DNA from: Bacteroidota bacterium
GTDB taxonomy: Bacteria; Bacteroidota; Bacteroidia; Chitinophagales; Chitinophagaceae
Length of the DNA stretch: 64,000 nucleotides
Direction of reading: 5' to 3'
Assembly (NCBI GenBank): GCA_023416995.1
Contig: JAEZGI010000018.1
Coordinates: forward strand, 62,001-126,000
A program made the position numbers and the translations under genes. The notes beneath the pieces were generated by a model. It saw nothing but the letters and a program-made list of their open reading frames with translations, made no database searches and was not told the origin of the DNA. This document shows positions 1 through 8,473 of the stretch, piece after piece (the stretch's first letter is position 1; every line of letters starts with the position of its first letter).

Positions 1-551
1 CAGGCTTCTGCTTCTGCTTCGTAGTCAACGTCGCAGCGTTGAACTTCTATAAGTCGTTCACCACCGAGACGTTCCAGCTCTGTATCCACATCAACACCAG
101 CCTGGCAATACAAAGGATATGAAGTATCCCCCAGAGCTAGCACCGCATATTTTAATTTATTCAGTTTGCTGCTGTCCTGGTGAATATGATCGTAAAATTT
201 TTTAGCTGCAGCAGGTGGTTCGCCTTCGCCCTGGGTGCTAATTACAGCAAGAAAATATTCTTCCTTTGAAAGATCAGTTAACCTGTATTGGTCGAGGCTG
301 ACAAGTTTTGCATTTACCCCTGCCTTTTTCATCTTACCGGCAAACTCAACTGCAAGTCGTTTTGAATTACCGGTTTCTGTACCGTAAGCAATAGTTAGTT
401 TGTTTACCGAAACCTTGATTTCGGGCGCAGCAGGGACAGCCTCGGCCTGCGCAATAAGACCGGATACGTATCCGTTGATCCAGATAAGTTCATCCTTACT
501 TGCCAGCTTCACCAGTTGCAATAAGGTTTGTAATTTGGGCCCTGCGAGCAT
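1..551 (-). CDS. cysJ: Sulfite reductase flavoprotein (diflavin reductase), N-terminal part, cut by window edge
   Basis: The reading frame opens at the ATG at 551 and runs off the left edge, giving the first 183 residues. After a ~45-residue N-terminal extension comes a flavodoxin domain: the FMN phosphate loop YGTETGNSKRLA, then STQGEGEPP and LALGDTSYPLYC, which are the three FMN-binding loops of CysJ/P450-reductase flavodoxin domains. In CysJ this domain passes electrons from an FAD/NADPH module (expected beyond the edge) to the sulfite reductase haemoprotein. A purine-rich GAGGAAAGGA lies just upstream of the ATG and supports the start. It is the last visible gene of the cysH-cysD-cysN-cysJ operon, 68 bp after cysN. 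The FAD/NADPH part cannot be checked here, so another diflavin reductase is possible, but the context favours CysJ. Confidence 0.85.
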   Translation of the reverse strand, partial: MLAGPKLQTLLQLVKLASKDELIWINGYVSGLIAQAEAVPAAPEIKVSVNKLTIAYGTETGNSKRLAVEFAGKMKKAGVNAKLVSLDQYRLTDLSKEEYFLAVISTQGEGEPPAAAKKFYDHIHQDSSKLNKLKYAVLALGDTSYPLYCQAGVDVDTELERLGGERLIEVQRCDVDYEAEAEA

Positions 552-619
552 ATGCTTTCCTTTCCTCTTTACTTCTATATCAGTTTGCCCGGTTATCACC
601 TCTGATAAACCGGGATAAA

Positions 620-1864
620 TTATTTGTTGATCATACAGGCCCCGACTGTAACATTGCTTGTTTCATCTATTAATATTGCGCCGCCATGTACGCGAAGATC
701 TTTGTACGAATCATAAGCAACCGGCGAAGCCGTTCTTATCCTCGCGCTGATTACATCATTCAACCCAGCCTGGGTTACCTCTGTTGTTTTTTCCAGAGTG
801 TTTACATCAAGTTTGTAGTGTATCTCTTTTACAACCGCACGTACCACCCTGCTGTTAATCTGTAACAAGTATTTATTACCTGTTATCAGGGGTTTGCTAT
901 CCATCCAGCAAAGAAACACTTCAAGATCCTGTGATATTTCAGGTTCCGATCCAACACCAACAATAACATCACCCCTGCTTACATCAATATCGTCTTCAAG
1001 ATGTATCACGGCGCTTTGTGGTGCAAAAGCTTCTTCTGTTTCAACTCCACCCACCTCGATAGCACGAATCTTTGATGTAAGTCCCGAGGGCTGAATGGTT
1101 ACAACATCACCTTTGCGGTAAATACCACTTACGATTTTACCGGCATAACCGCGGTAATCATGAAGATGCTCTACCTGTGGACGTATAACATATTGTACAG
1201 GGAACCGTGGATGTGCAAGATCAATATCGTTTTCAAGCTGCACATTTTCAAGATAGTTCAAAAGTGAATCACCCTCATACCAGTTCATACTGGTTGACCT
1301 GTCAACAATGTTATCTCCATTCAATGCGCTGATCGGAATATAAGTTACATCTTTAAGATTAAGCGATCGTGCCACCTTTGCATAATCGATGGTGATGTTG
1401 TTGTAAACGTCTTCTGAATACCCAACCAGGTCCATCTTATTAATGGCAACAACCACATGAGGAATGTTAAGTAATGAAGCTATTATAGAATGCCGGCGTG
1501 TTTGCTCCACCACTCCGTTACGGGCATCTACAAGTATGATTGCCAGGTCAGAGTTGGAGGCTCCGGTTACCATGTTACGGGTATACTGAATATGACCCGG
1601 CGCATCGGCTATAATGAATTTGCGTTTCGGTGTTGAGAAATATTTATATGCAACATCAATTGTAATACCCTGCTCTCTTTCGGCGCGGAGACCGTCAGTT
1701 AACAGTGCAAGATCTATTTCACCGTCCTGCCGGTTTTTGGTTTGTTTACCGATGGCTTCAAGTTGATCGATAAGTATTGATTTACTATCGTACAGTAACC
1801 GGCCGATTAAGGTGCTTTTACCGTCATCCACACTTCCAGCTGTAATAAAGCGTAACAGATCCAT
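620..1864 (-). CDS. cysN: Sulfate adenylyltransferase subunit 1 (GTPase)
   Basis: This is the regulatory GTPase subunit of ATP sulfurylase, which couples GTP hydrolysis to formation of adenosine 5'-phosphosulfate (APS) from sulfate and ATP. Translation-factor GTPase motifs are clear: P-loop GSVDDGKST at residues 10-18, DAPGH at 87-91 and NKMD at 142-145. Beta-barrel domains of the EF-Tu type follow. At 414 residues it is a stand-alone CysN: there is no C-terminal APS kinase (CysC) domain as in NodQ-type fusions. It follows cysD by 48 bp on the same strand and is surely co-transcribed with it. Absence of CysC here agrees with the CysH type found upstream, which would use APS directly. Confidence 0.95.
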   Translation of the reverse strand: MDLLRFITAGSVDDGKSTLIGRLLYDSKSILIDQLEAIGKQTKNRQDGEIDLALLTDGLRAEREQGITIDVAYKYFSTPKRKFIIADAPGHIQYTRNMVTGASNSDLAIILVDARNGVVEQTRRHSIIASLLNIPHVVVAINKMDLVGYSEDVYNNITIDYAKVARSLNLKDVTYIPISALNGDNIVDRSTSMNWYEGDSLLNYLENVQLENDIDLAHPRFPVQYVIRPQVEHLHDYRGYAGKIVSGIYRKGDVVTIQPSGLTSKIRAIEVGGVETEEAFAPQSAVIHLEDDIDVSRGDVIVGVGSEPEISQDLEVFLCWMDSKPLITGNKYLLQINSRVVRAVVKEIHYKLDVNTLEKTTEVTQAGLNDVISARIRTASPVAYDSYKDLRVHGGAILIDETSNVTVGACMINK

Positions 1865-1912
1865 ATATTGATTGTGCGTTTAAATTCTTTAAAAATGTTG
1901 CTATACCAGTAT

Positions 1913-2821
1913 TTAGAAATACCCGTTTTTCTTACGGTCTTCCATAGCCGCTTCCGACACCCGGTCGTCGATGCGGGTTTCACCCCGTTCACTGGTTTTG
2001 GTTGCAATGATCTCACTGATTATATCGTCGAGTGTTGAGGCGGTAGATTCAACAGCGGCGGTACAGGTCATGTCACCAACGGTACGATACCGCACCTTGC
2101 GTACAGAAAGTTTATCTGTTGGTTCCAGTTGTATAAATTCAGAGACCGCAACAAACTGACCCTCGTGTTCAAGCACCTCGCGTTCATGCGAGAAATAAAT
2201 AGAAGGCAATTCAATTTTTTCACGACGGATATAGTTCCAGATATCAAGTTCGGTCCAGTTGCTGATAGGAAACACACGTACGTTTTCGCCTTTGTGAATA
2301 CGGCCGTTATAGATGTTCCAGAGTTCGGGCCGTTGCAGTTTCGGGTTCCATTGACCGAACTCGTCGCGTACAGAAAAGATGCGCTCTTTTGCCCTTGCCT
2401 TTTCTTCATCGCGTCGTGCCCCGCCGATACAAGCATCAAATTTGTATTCTTCAATAACGTCTAACAGGGTGTAAGTCTGCAATGCATTGCGGCTGGCAAA
2501 CTTTCCCTTGGGTTCTGTAAGCTGTCTTTGCCTGATGGTATCTTCTACCTTTCTCACAATCAGTTTTTCGCCGATCTGCTCAACCAGTTTGTCACGGAAT
2601 TCCAGCGCTTCAGGAAAGTTGTGCCCTGTATCAATATGTACCAGCGGGAACGGGAACTTCCCGGGTCTGAACGCTTTTAGCGCGAGATGTACCAGTGTTA
2701 TTGAATCTTTTCCGCCCGAAAAAAGCAAAGCTGGTTTTTCAAATTGACCCGCTACTTCTCTCATCACATGGATCGCTTCTGACTCAAGCTGATCGAGATA
2801 GTCTAACCTGTATTCCGACAT
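1913..2821 (-). CDS. cysD: Sulfate adenylyltransferase subunit 2
   Basis: Catalytic ATP-pyrophosphatase-type subunit of ATP sulfurylase. The PP-loop SGGKDS is at residues 35-40, and GGARRDEEKARAKER, a highly conserved CysD segment, is near residue 135. The C-terminus keeps the CysD signature around GDMTCTAAVES. The length of 302 residues is normal for the family. It forms a heterodimer with CysN encoded just downstream. The gene begins 70 bp after the stop of cysH, with a short A-rich spacer and no strong Shine-Dalgarno sequence. Confidence 0.95.
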   Translation of the reverse strand: MSEYRLDYLDQLESEAIHVMREVAGQFEKPALLFSGGKDSITLVHLALKAFRPGKFPFPLVHIDTGHNFPEALEFRDKLVEQIGEKLIVRKVEDTIRQRQLTEPKGKFASRNALQTYTLLDVIEEYKFDACIGGARRDEEKARAKERIFSVRDEFGQWNPKLQRPELWNIYNGRIHKGENVRVFPISNWTELDIWNYIRREKIELPSIYFSHEREVLEHEGQFVAVSEFIQLEPTDKLSVRKVRYRTVGDMTCTAAVESTASTLDDIISEIIATKTSERGETRIDDRVSEAAMEDRKKNGYF

Positions 2822-2891
2822 ATATCTTTGATTGATTGTTATAATTATCCGGCATTGCTGCCCTGGTTAAATTTATTTGTCTGTTGACAGC

Positions 2892-3617
2892 TTAATTTTT
2901 TGCCGCCACTTCGTGAAGACCACATTCCTTTTTGGAAGCGTCTTCCCACCACCATCTTCCGGCCCTGAAATCTTCCCCCGGCCTGATCGCGCGGGTGCAT
3001 GGTGCGCAACCAATGCTGATAAACCCACGGTCATGTAATGGGTTGTATGGGATGTCATTGGCCGATACATAATCTCTTACCTCTTCCGTGCTCCAGTGAA
3101 GTAATGGATGAAATTTCAACACCTGGTTGCCTTCATCCCATTCTATCGGAAATAAATCGCTGCGATTCGCTGAATGTTCGGCCCTTAACCCGGTAACCCA
3201 AACTTCATTACCTGCGAGGGCACGTTTTAGAGGCTCAACTTTGCGGATGAAGCAGCATGACTTGCGGTTTTCTACCGATTCATAAAATGAATTGGGTCCA
3301 TTTTGCGCCACAAAGGCCTGCAATTGCCTCTGATCAGGGTAATAAGCGGTGATGGTAGCGTTGTACTTTTCTCTGGTATTGCTCCATACGGAATATGTTT
3401 CCGGGAACATCCGGCCGGTATCCAGGGTGAAAATGCTGATGTCAAGATTATTATGCAGTATTTCATGCGAGATAAGCTGATCCTCAAAACTGAAACTTGA
3501 TGAGAAAGTAACTTTTTTAGGAAATCTTGACACCAGTAGCGCCAGCGCATCTTTCACCGACAGTCCATCAATCTGGTGGATTAAAGTGTCAATGAGTTCT
3601 GAAGGTTTCTGCGTCAT
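2892..3617 (-). CDS. cysH: APS reductase (phosphoadenylyl/adenylyl-sulfate reductase), [4Fe-4S] type
   Basis: Reduces activated sulfate to sulfite with thioredoxin or glutathione as donor. The PP-loop is the degenerate SSSFSFEDQ (residues 39-47) of this family. Cys121-Cys122 (SCCFIRKVEPL) and Cys204/Cys207 (GCAPCTR) form the CC...CxxC set that binds a [4Fe-4S] cluster in APS-using enzymes and is absent from PAPS-only CysH such as that of E. coli. The C-terminal ECGLH (231-235) carries the catalytic cysteine (Cys232). The length, 241 residues, is normal. It is the first gene of the sulfate operon, with a promoter-like element about 140 bp upstream. APS preference is inferred from the cysteine motif. 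Confidence 0.93.
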   Translation of the reverse strand: MTQKPSELIDTLIHQIDGLSVKDALALLVSRFPKKVTFSSSFSFEDQLISHEILHNNLDISIFTLDTGRMFPETYSVWSNTREKYNATITAYYPDQRQLQAFVAQNGPNSFYESVENRKSCCFIRKVEPLKRALAGNEVWVTGLRAEHSANRSDLFPIEWDEGNQVLKFHPLLHWSTEEVRDYVSANDIPYNPLHDRGFISIGCAPCTRAIRPGEDFRAGRWWWEDASKKECGLHEVAAKN

Positions 3618-3764
3618 ATTTTGAAAAATGTATTCGGGTAATTGGGTGAGATGGAAGCTGGCAGGGTCAACAACAGCGTCGCGTCGGAATCGGAGTGAAA
3701 TTATGTTGACTGAAGAATTTCATTATCATTCTTGTTTACCCTACCATTTGGATAGACAAAGATA
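3618..3764 (-). promoter_or_regulatory. Promoter and ~140-nt leader of the cys operon
   Basis: Read on the minus strand, TATCTTTG at 3764-3757 fits the Bacteroidota -7 element TAnnTTTG exactly; only a T-run occupies the -33 place. The transcribed leader that follows is unusually long. It contains the near-palindrome CTACCATTTGGATAG (3741-3755), possibly an operator, and a 7-bp inverted repeat GTCAACA/TGTTGAC (3666-3672 with 3704-3710) that could close a stem over about 31 nt. I could not match it to a known sulfur riboswitch class by eye. Confidence 0.5.
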
Positions 3765-3865
3765 GTCATGCCGCCGGGATAAAAAAAATCTCGGCCGGGA
3801 TTTGCAGGTGTTTAACAATCAACAAACTAACAGTTGTTCGTATTAAAGGGTGTAAAAGAAAAAAG

Positions 3866-3887
3866 CCCACAGATGTTGTGGGTTTTT
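3866..3887. terminator. Orphan bidirectional terminator-like hairpin
   Basis: A 6-bp stem CCCACA/TGTGGG with a 5-nt loop is flanked by an A-run on the left and TTTTT on the right, so it looks like an intrinsic terminator in both directions. No gene ends next to it: cysH reads away from it and the next gene on the right ends 635 bp further on. It may be left over from a lost gene or end an unrecognised transcript. Confidence 0.5.
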
Positions 3888-3950
3888 CTGAAGATGGGAT
3901 TTCTATCTTCACAGGTACGGTTATAAACGGGCCAGAAACTATAGGGTTCT

Positions 3951-4220
3951 TTTTCGGATTTGGATTTGTCTGGTTTTCCCGGATTGGGGTAAAGTTGTTT
4001 TCGTAGGTTTGATTTTTTGGTTTTTGCTTAGGATTGGGGTGTTCGTTTTCTTCGGTCTGGATCTGGTTTTCCTTAGGATTAGGGGTGTTCGTTTTCTTCG
4101 GTCTGGATCTGGTTTTTCTTAGGATTAGGGGTGCTCGTTTTTTTCGGTCTGGATCTGGTTTTTCTTAGGATTGGGGTGTTCGTTTTATTTGGTCTGGATC
4201 TGGTTTTTCTTAGGATTGGG
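3951..4220. repeat. Tandem array of ~45/46-bp intergenic repeats
   Basis: Four well-conserved direct repeats run head to tail at 4028-4072, 4073-4118, 4119-4164 and 4165-4209. Each begins TTAGGATTRGGGTG and contains CGGTCTGGATCTGG. An 11-bp start of a fifth copy follows at 4210-4220. To the left, 3980-4027 and 3951-3979 are progressively diverged copies. Unit lengths of 45 and 46 bp break any reading frame, and no start or stop pattern suggests coding. The strand is strongly biased: T and G rich on plus. Confidence 0.85.
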
Positions 4221-4465
4221 ATCGGATCTTGTTGTTAGGGTTTATACGATTAATTCAGAATTTGAGCTTTATCATCCGGTGCGGTTGGCCTGCCGCTCCG
4301 TTTGATAACACAAAGATGCGCTGCTAATGCGGCGCGTACAAATGTTTGGCAATGAGTGTTTTCAAATTATAAGCTAACACGCCAACGTCATAAGAATTAG
4401 TACTTAGCCATTGTTTGATACCCTTAGATACGGTTAAGCGGTGTATGGAAGATTTAACCAACAGA
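4221..4465. other. Gene-free stretch, nothing recognised
   Basis: Between the tandem repeats and the terminator of the oxidoreductase gene I see no convincing reading frame, tRNA, or long inverted repeat. Confidence 0.5.
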
Positions 4466-4488
4466 AAGCCCCCTTCCGAAGGGGGCTT
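4466..4488 (-). terminator. Terminator of the Gfo/Idh/MocA gene
   Basis: A perfect 10-bp inverted repeat AAGCCCCCTT/AAGGGGGCTT with a 3-nt loop lies 33 bp beyond the stop of the minus-strand oxidoreductase gene. The minus-strand side continues into a short T-rich tract. It is very stable by inspection. Confidence 0.8.
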
Positions 4489-4521
4489 AAGCTGGTTTTT
4501 TTTAAAGACATGTTTAATGTC

Positions 4522-5892
4522 TTACACTTTATTCGGCACAACGTATCCTTTACGATACTCCCGGGTCAGCATCACATCAGCCTCATTGTCTTTTACAAAT
4601 TTTTCGGTCTCACCATTAAAGTTCAGGCCGCGGCCAAGGCGATAAGAGATATTGGCCATAAGCGGTAAGGCTGATGAAAGAAATCCTTCGGAGATCACGC
4701 AATTAAGTGCTTCATCCTTGCCTGCCCGTACTCCATCTATGAAGTTAGCATAGTGATCGGTACCTCCCGGAGGTGCAAGGAAGGTTGGATCCGCGTTCCT
4801 GTTTTCATTCGACCTGGAAGTAGCGAAAGGTTCTTTTTCATCTTTTCGGTAAGCCTTCCAGTTTTCACCATCAAGTTCAAGATAACCCTCGGTACCGTAA
4901 AAGATGTTACCGATCCGGATGCCGAGACCCGATTCTCCATTTGTGTATCGACCCCGCGTTTCAAACTCAAGGGTTTTACCGTCTTTGTATTTGAACAAAG
5001 AAGTCTGGGTATTCGGAGTTTCCTGCGAACATTCGGTAGGGCTGATTCCATATAATCCACCCATAGACATCACGCTGACGGGATGTTCATTTTTATTCAA
5101 ACCCCAACGTGCTATATCGAACTGATGCGGCCCCTGGTTACCTGTATCACCATTGCCCGTGTCCCAATGCCAGTGCCAGTTGTAGTGCACACGTTTTTCA
5201 TTATACGGACGATATGGTGCCGGTCCCAGCCAACGATCATAGTGCAGCCCTGCGGGAGCTTCGGAATCTTTAGCAATTCCGAAGGATGCACGCGGTTTAT
5301 AACATAACCCTCTTGCCATGTACACATCTCCAATACCACCTTCATGTAAAAATTTAATAGCGGCCATTACATTAGGTATCGATCTGTTTTGAAAACCTAC
5401 CTGCACCCTGACCTTGTATTTGTTTGCAGCCTCGATCATCTTTCTGCCTTCAAAAATATTATGACTCGCAGGCTTCTCTACATATACATGTTTTCCTGCC
5501 TGGCAGGCGAGTATCGTACCGAGTGCATGCCAGTGGTTTGGTGTGGCAAATGAAACTGCATGAATATCTTTATTGCTGAACACCTTATTCATATCCCACT
5601 CCGTTGCAGGAGTTACACCGCTTTTGTCTACGACCGCTTTTGCGGCCTTCGCCCATTCACGTTCATCAGTGTCACATAAGGTGGTTAAACGGACGTTGCG
5701 ATTGTCTTTGAGTTTGCACCAGTTATTAATATGCGTTCCGCCCTGACCCCGTACTCCTATAACGGCCAGGTTTATGCGTTCATTTGAACCAATAATTGAA
5801 GCGTACGATTTGGCGCTAAAGCCCATGCCGCCAATAAGCACACCGGCACTGCCTTTTAATGTTTGTTTGATAAATTCTCTTCTTACTGTCAT
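4522..5892 (-). CDS. Gfo/Idh/MocA family oxidoreductase with Tat-like signal
   Basis: NAD(P)-dependent sugar-type oxidoreductase predicted to act outside the cytoplasm. Residues 4-30 form a twin-arginine-like leader (RREFIKQTLKGSAG followed by a hydrophobic GVLIGGMGFSA stretch). The Rossmann motif is VIGVRGQGGTH (44-54). The family's EKP motif is at 139-141, and the catalytic-region sequence DTGNGDTGNQGPHQFDIARWG is near residue 250 (shown in pieces: DTGNGDTGNQG then PHQFDIARW). The 456-residue length and leader match the secreted Gfo/Idh group common in Bacteroidota, some of whose relatives are glycosidases of the GH109 type. Substrate unknown. It is a monocistronic unit with its own terminator. 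Confidence 0.88.
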   Translation of the reverse strand: MTVRREFIKQTLKGSAGVLIGGMGFSAKSYASIIGSNERINLAVIGVRGQGGTHINNWCKLKDNRNVRLTTLCDTDEREWAKAAKAVVDKSGVTPATEWDMNKVFSNKDIHAVSFATPNHWHALGTILACQAGKHVYVEKPASHNIFEGRKMIEAANKYKVRVQVGFQNRSIPNVMAAIKFLHEGGIGDVYMARGLCYKPRASFGIAKDSEAPAGLHYDRWLGPAPYRPYNEKRVHYNWHWHWDTGNGDTGNQGPHQFDIARWGLNKNEHPVSVMSMGGLYGISPTECSQETPNTQTSLFKYKDGKTLEFETRGRYTNGESGLGIRIGNIFYGTEGYLELDGENWKAYRKDEKEPFATSRSNENRNADPTFLAPPGGTDHYANFIDGVRAGKDEALNCVISEGFLSSALPLMANISYRLGRGLNFNGETEKFVKDNEADVMLTREYRKGYVVPNKV

Positions 5893-6024
5893 ATGGCGTT
5901 CTGGTTTATAAAGTGGAGGACGGCCCTTGATTTATAGGGCGGATGAATATACTAAATAATCCATGTCACCATGCTTTGCAGGAGATTAAGACAACTGAAA
6001 CGATTTCGTGAAATCAGTAGAACA

Positions 6025-6591
6025 TCAGGCGGGCACCTGTCTTACGGCCTCTTCAAGTTCAGGGAGTCCATCCCAGAATACATGGCCATGACCATCAGAA
6101 ATCTGTAAGGTGGCGGTGGGGATCTCTGCTGCGTACCTGGCAGCATGTGTAACGGGAATCACGCCATCATCCTTACTATGGAAAACCGTTATTACCGGTA
6201 CAGTTGGCAGGCGTTCGGCAAAGTCCGGTGCCAGATGAAATTCGGGCACGTCCCAGTCTTCATCGTTCCCCCAAAATGGCACCGCTACCAGGAAGATCGC
6301 GGCTATCTGTTTCCTGAAGGTGCACTCCGCTAAATATTTAAGCAACACGGAACCGCCTAAAGAATGGCCGATAATAATCATCCCTTCATCCATTACTTCC
6401 AGCAAACCGGCGATCGAATCGCGCCAGCTTTCGTAGTCAGGGTTTTCCGGGTGCGGCAGCAATGGCGCAATGATATCATATTCAGCAGAAAGCGTCCGCC
6501 TGAGCCATTGAAGCAACCTGGCACTGCCTTCGTCATCATGCTGCGGTCCTGCGCTGTGCAGGAACAAGATCTTTGGATTTCCGGGTTGCAT
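6025..6591 (-). CDS. Small alpha/beta hydrolase, RBBP9/YdeN-like
   Basis: A 188-residue single-domain serine hydrolase. The nucleophile elbow is GHSLGG with Ser77, an acidic residue lies in HSKDDGVIP (Asp141/Asp142), and a histidine in SDGHGHVFW (His168 or His170) completes a likely triad. Size and motif order fit the RBBP9/YdeN family, whose bacterial members have no settled substrate. It is cytoplasmic, as no signal peptide is seen. It lies 54 bp downstream of the CLC gene on the same strand, so the two may share a transcript. Confidence 0.8.
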   Translation of the reverse strand: MQPGNPKILFLHSAGPQHDDEGSARLLQWLRRTLSAEYDIIAPLLPHPENPDYESWRDSIAGLLEVMDEGMIIIGHSLGGSVLLKYLAECTFRKQIAAIFLVAVPFWGNDEDWDVPEFHLAPDFAERLPTVPVITVFHSKDDGVIPVTHAARYAAEIPTATLQISDGHGHVFWDGLPELEEAVRQVPA

Positions 6592-6645
6592 GCTTTGAAT
6601 ATTTTATAGGTGGAAGAAGCAAACTAAGGGCCAGTGACAGTTTTT

Positions 6646-7878
6646 TCACCCCTTTCGTTGCGCCGCATAGATTCCATTTTTGCCACTACAGAAACTTGAT
6701 ACAAAACAGGCAATAGCGAAAAAAATGAAATTATCAATTCCGAACAACTCTATGCCCATAACGGTACAGGCCACAGGGGTTTTTGTGGCTCCTGCAAATA
6801 CGGCAAGGAAGCCGGCTGCTGCCAAAAGATCGACCGGTGCGGCAAGTGGCACAGCAATAATATTGGCCAGGGTAGCGCCTATAAAAAACAAAGGAGTGAC
6901 CTCGCCGCCTTTGAAGCCGAAACCAAGCGTTATAGCCGTAAGCAACAATTTCCAGAACCAACTGAATGTTTCCGCTCCGCCCGGTTTAAAAGCAGACAAT
7001 ATGCTCACTCCACCCGGATTGGGATTGCTAACCCCTAGCCCCAGGTAGTCAAGGTTGCCAGGAACCAGACCTATCAAAATTATCAGCAACCCCCCGATGG
7101 CCGGTCGCAAAACAGGCGATGACACCAGCCGGGTGGCGCCACTTCTTACATTATCGCTAACAAGCACATATAACCTGCTTGTACACCCGAAGATCACGCC
7201 GGCCGCCAACACTTTTCCAGCCAGTGAGATTTCACCGGGCAACCAGCGGAAAACACCATCGCTGCCTGGCACAAACAACACCTGGTAAGTGGTATGTTGT
7301 GCCCCGGTGAGCATTACGGTTCCATGGGCGATCAATGCCGCAAACAGACAAGGACCGGATATCCGGTACTTTAATCGCCCTCTGGTCAGCACCTCTATTG
7401 CAAACAATGCCCCTGCAAAGGGAGTTCCAAATACAGCTCCGAAGCCAGCTGCCATGCCGCAACTCAACAAAACAGAGATTTGATGTTTATCGGGTCTGAA
7501 TCGGTGTAAAAATGCACCGGCAATCCCTCCACCCATTTGTACAGCGGTGCCTTCGCGTCCCGCAGAACCACCAAAAACATGTGTTATCAGCGTGGTAATA
7601 AAAATGAGCGGCGCAAGCCATTTTGATACGCCGTTTTTTGGAACATGTATTTCTTCAATCAACAAATCGTTACCAGCCGCCAGATTCCCTCCTGCCGTTT
7701 TATACATCCACGCGATCAGGATACCCGCTGCCGGCAAACCAGTAATGAGCCACAGATTGTTCCAGCGAAGATTTTGAGCAAGTTCCATCAACCACAGGAA
7801 TAAGGCTACCGAAGCACCGGTAATTACCGCAATGGGTACAATAAGCAACATCCATCCCAGTTTCCTGAAGCCTTTCAC
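6646..7878 (-). CDS. CLC-family antiporter, fluoride (CLC-F) type
   Basis: Integral membrane CLC protein of 410 residues. Three CLC selectivity regions are readable: GNDLLIEEIH at 69-78, GREGT at 107-111 (Glu109 is the gating glutamate), and the later GFKGGEVTPLFFIGA segment near residue 325. Chloride-type CLCs have GSGIP in the first region and GREGP in the second. GN-x-L-I/L plus GREGT is the pattern described for the F-/H+ antiporter clade, so this is probably a fluoride exporter. The start is GTG, since an in-frame stop lies two codons upstream. I looked upstream for the crcB fluoride riboswitch and did not find its core, although a CTGCC/GGCAG hairpin is present at 7947-7965. Many annotations would simply say voltage-gated chloride channel. 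Confidence 0.82.
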   Translation of the reverse strand: MKGFRKLGWMLLIVPIAVITGASVALFLWLMELAQNLRWNNLWLITGLPAAGILIAWMYKTAGGNLAAGNDLLIEEIHVPKNGVSKWLAPLIFITTLITHVFGGSAGREGTAVQMGGGIAGAFLHRFRPDKHQISVLLSCGMAAGFGAVFGTPFAGALFAIEVLTRGRLKYRISGPCLFAALIAHGTVMLTGAQHTTYQVLFVPGSDGVFRWLPGEISLAGKVLAAGVIFGCTSRLYVLVSDNVRSGATRLVSSPVLRPAIGGLLIILIGLVPGNLDYLGLGVSNPNPGGVSILSAFKPGGAETFSWFWKLLLTAITLGFGFKGGEVTPLFFIGATLANIIAVPLAAPVDLLAAAGFLAVFAGATKTPVACTVMGIELFGIDNFIFFAIACFVSSFCSGKNGIYAAQRKG

Positions 7879-8053
7879 CTGTTAATCATTCACCTGCAAT
7901 AATACAGTTTTTAGCGTTGAGGTCTGAGGATCAGCGAATCTGTGCACTGCCTGGTTATATGGCAGATTTTTTGAAGCAGTTACCGGTTGTTGTCTGCCTG
8001 TAGCAACACACTAACAATTTACGCCGTTGCCTAAAAAACACTGTTTAAGCCCG

Positions 8054-8473
8054 ATGTTAGATTCAACTTGCACTATCGCCCCGATGACCAAAGGTGAAAC
8101 ATATTCCCGCCAGTTCACCGTTACAGACGATGTGTATGCTGGTTTCATGAGGATTTTTAATGACAAAAATCCCCTCCATACTGATAGTGCCTTTGCAAGA
8201 TCAAAGAAGTTTGATGATGTGGTTATGCACGGCAATATTCTCGGTGGATTTCTTTCATACTTTATTGGTGAGTGTCTTCCTGTAAAGAACGTTATCATCC
8301 ATAGCCAGGAGCTTAAATATTATAAGCCCGTATATTTGAACCAGACACTCAACTTTACTGCCACAGTATGTGAACTGGTCGAAGCCGTGCAGGTAGTTAT
8401 TTTAGATTTTATATTCAGGGACATGAGTGGACTTAAGATCGCGAAAGGCAAAATTCAAATTGGTCTCATCTGA
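8054..8473 (+). CDS. MaoC-like dehydratase (hot-dog fold)
   Basis: Contains the MaoC/R-hydratase signature: DVYAGFMRIFNDKNPLH followed by FDDVVMHGN, where the Asp of the first part and the His of the second are the usual catalytic pair hydrating 2-enoyl thioesters. About 129-139 residues, a normal single hot-dog length. The start is uncertain: 8054 is the first ATG; 8084 (reading MTKGETYSRQFT, typical of family N-termini) is equally likely; an upstream TTG at 8027 is less so. The stop overlaps the next start (TGATG), so it is translationally coupled to the SDR gene. The pair could run successive steps on an acyl thioester. Confidence 0.75.
   Translation: MLDSTCTIAPMTKGETYSRQFTVTDDVYAGFMRIFNDKNPLHTDSAFARSKKFDDVVMHGNILGGFLSYFIGECLPVKNVIIHSQELKYYKPVYLNQTLNFTATVCELVEAVQVVILDFIFRDMSGLKIAKGKIQIGLI

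Noticed and set aside
2068..2464. Overlapping 111-128 codon frames within cysD
   Set aside because: They lie fully inside the well-supported cysD frame and have no family resemblance.
3951..4220. CRISPR array
   Set aside because: The repeats are directly adjacent with no unique spacers and unit lengths are 45/46 bp throughout, so this is a tandem repeat and not a CRISPR.
7879..8053. Possible fluoride riboswitch upstream of the CLC-F gene
   Set aside because: Neither the conserved GGNGATG start nor the pseudoknot partner of the crcB motif is present; only a simple CTGCC/GGCAG hairpin is seen.
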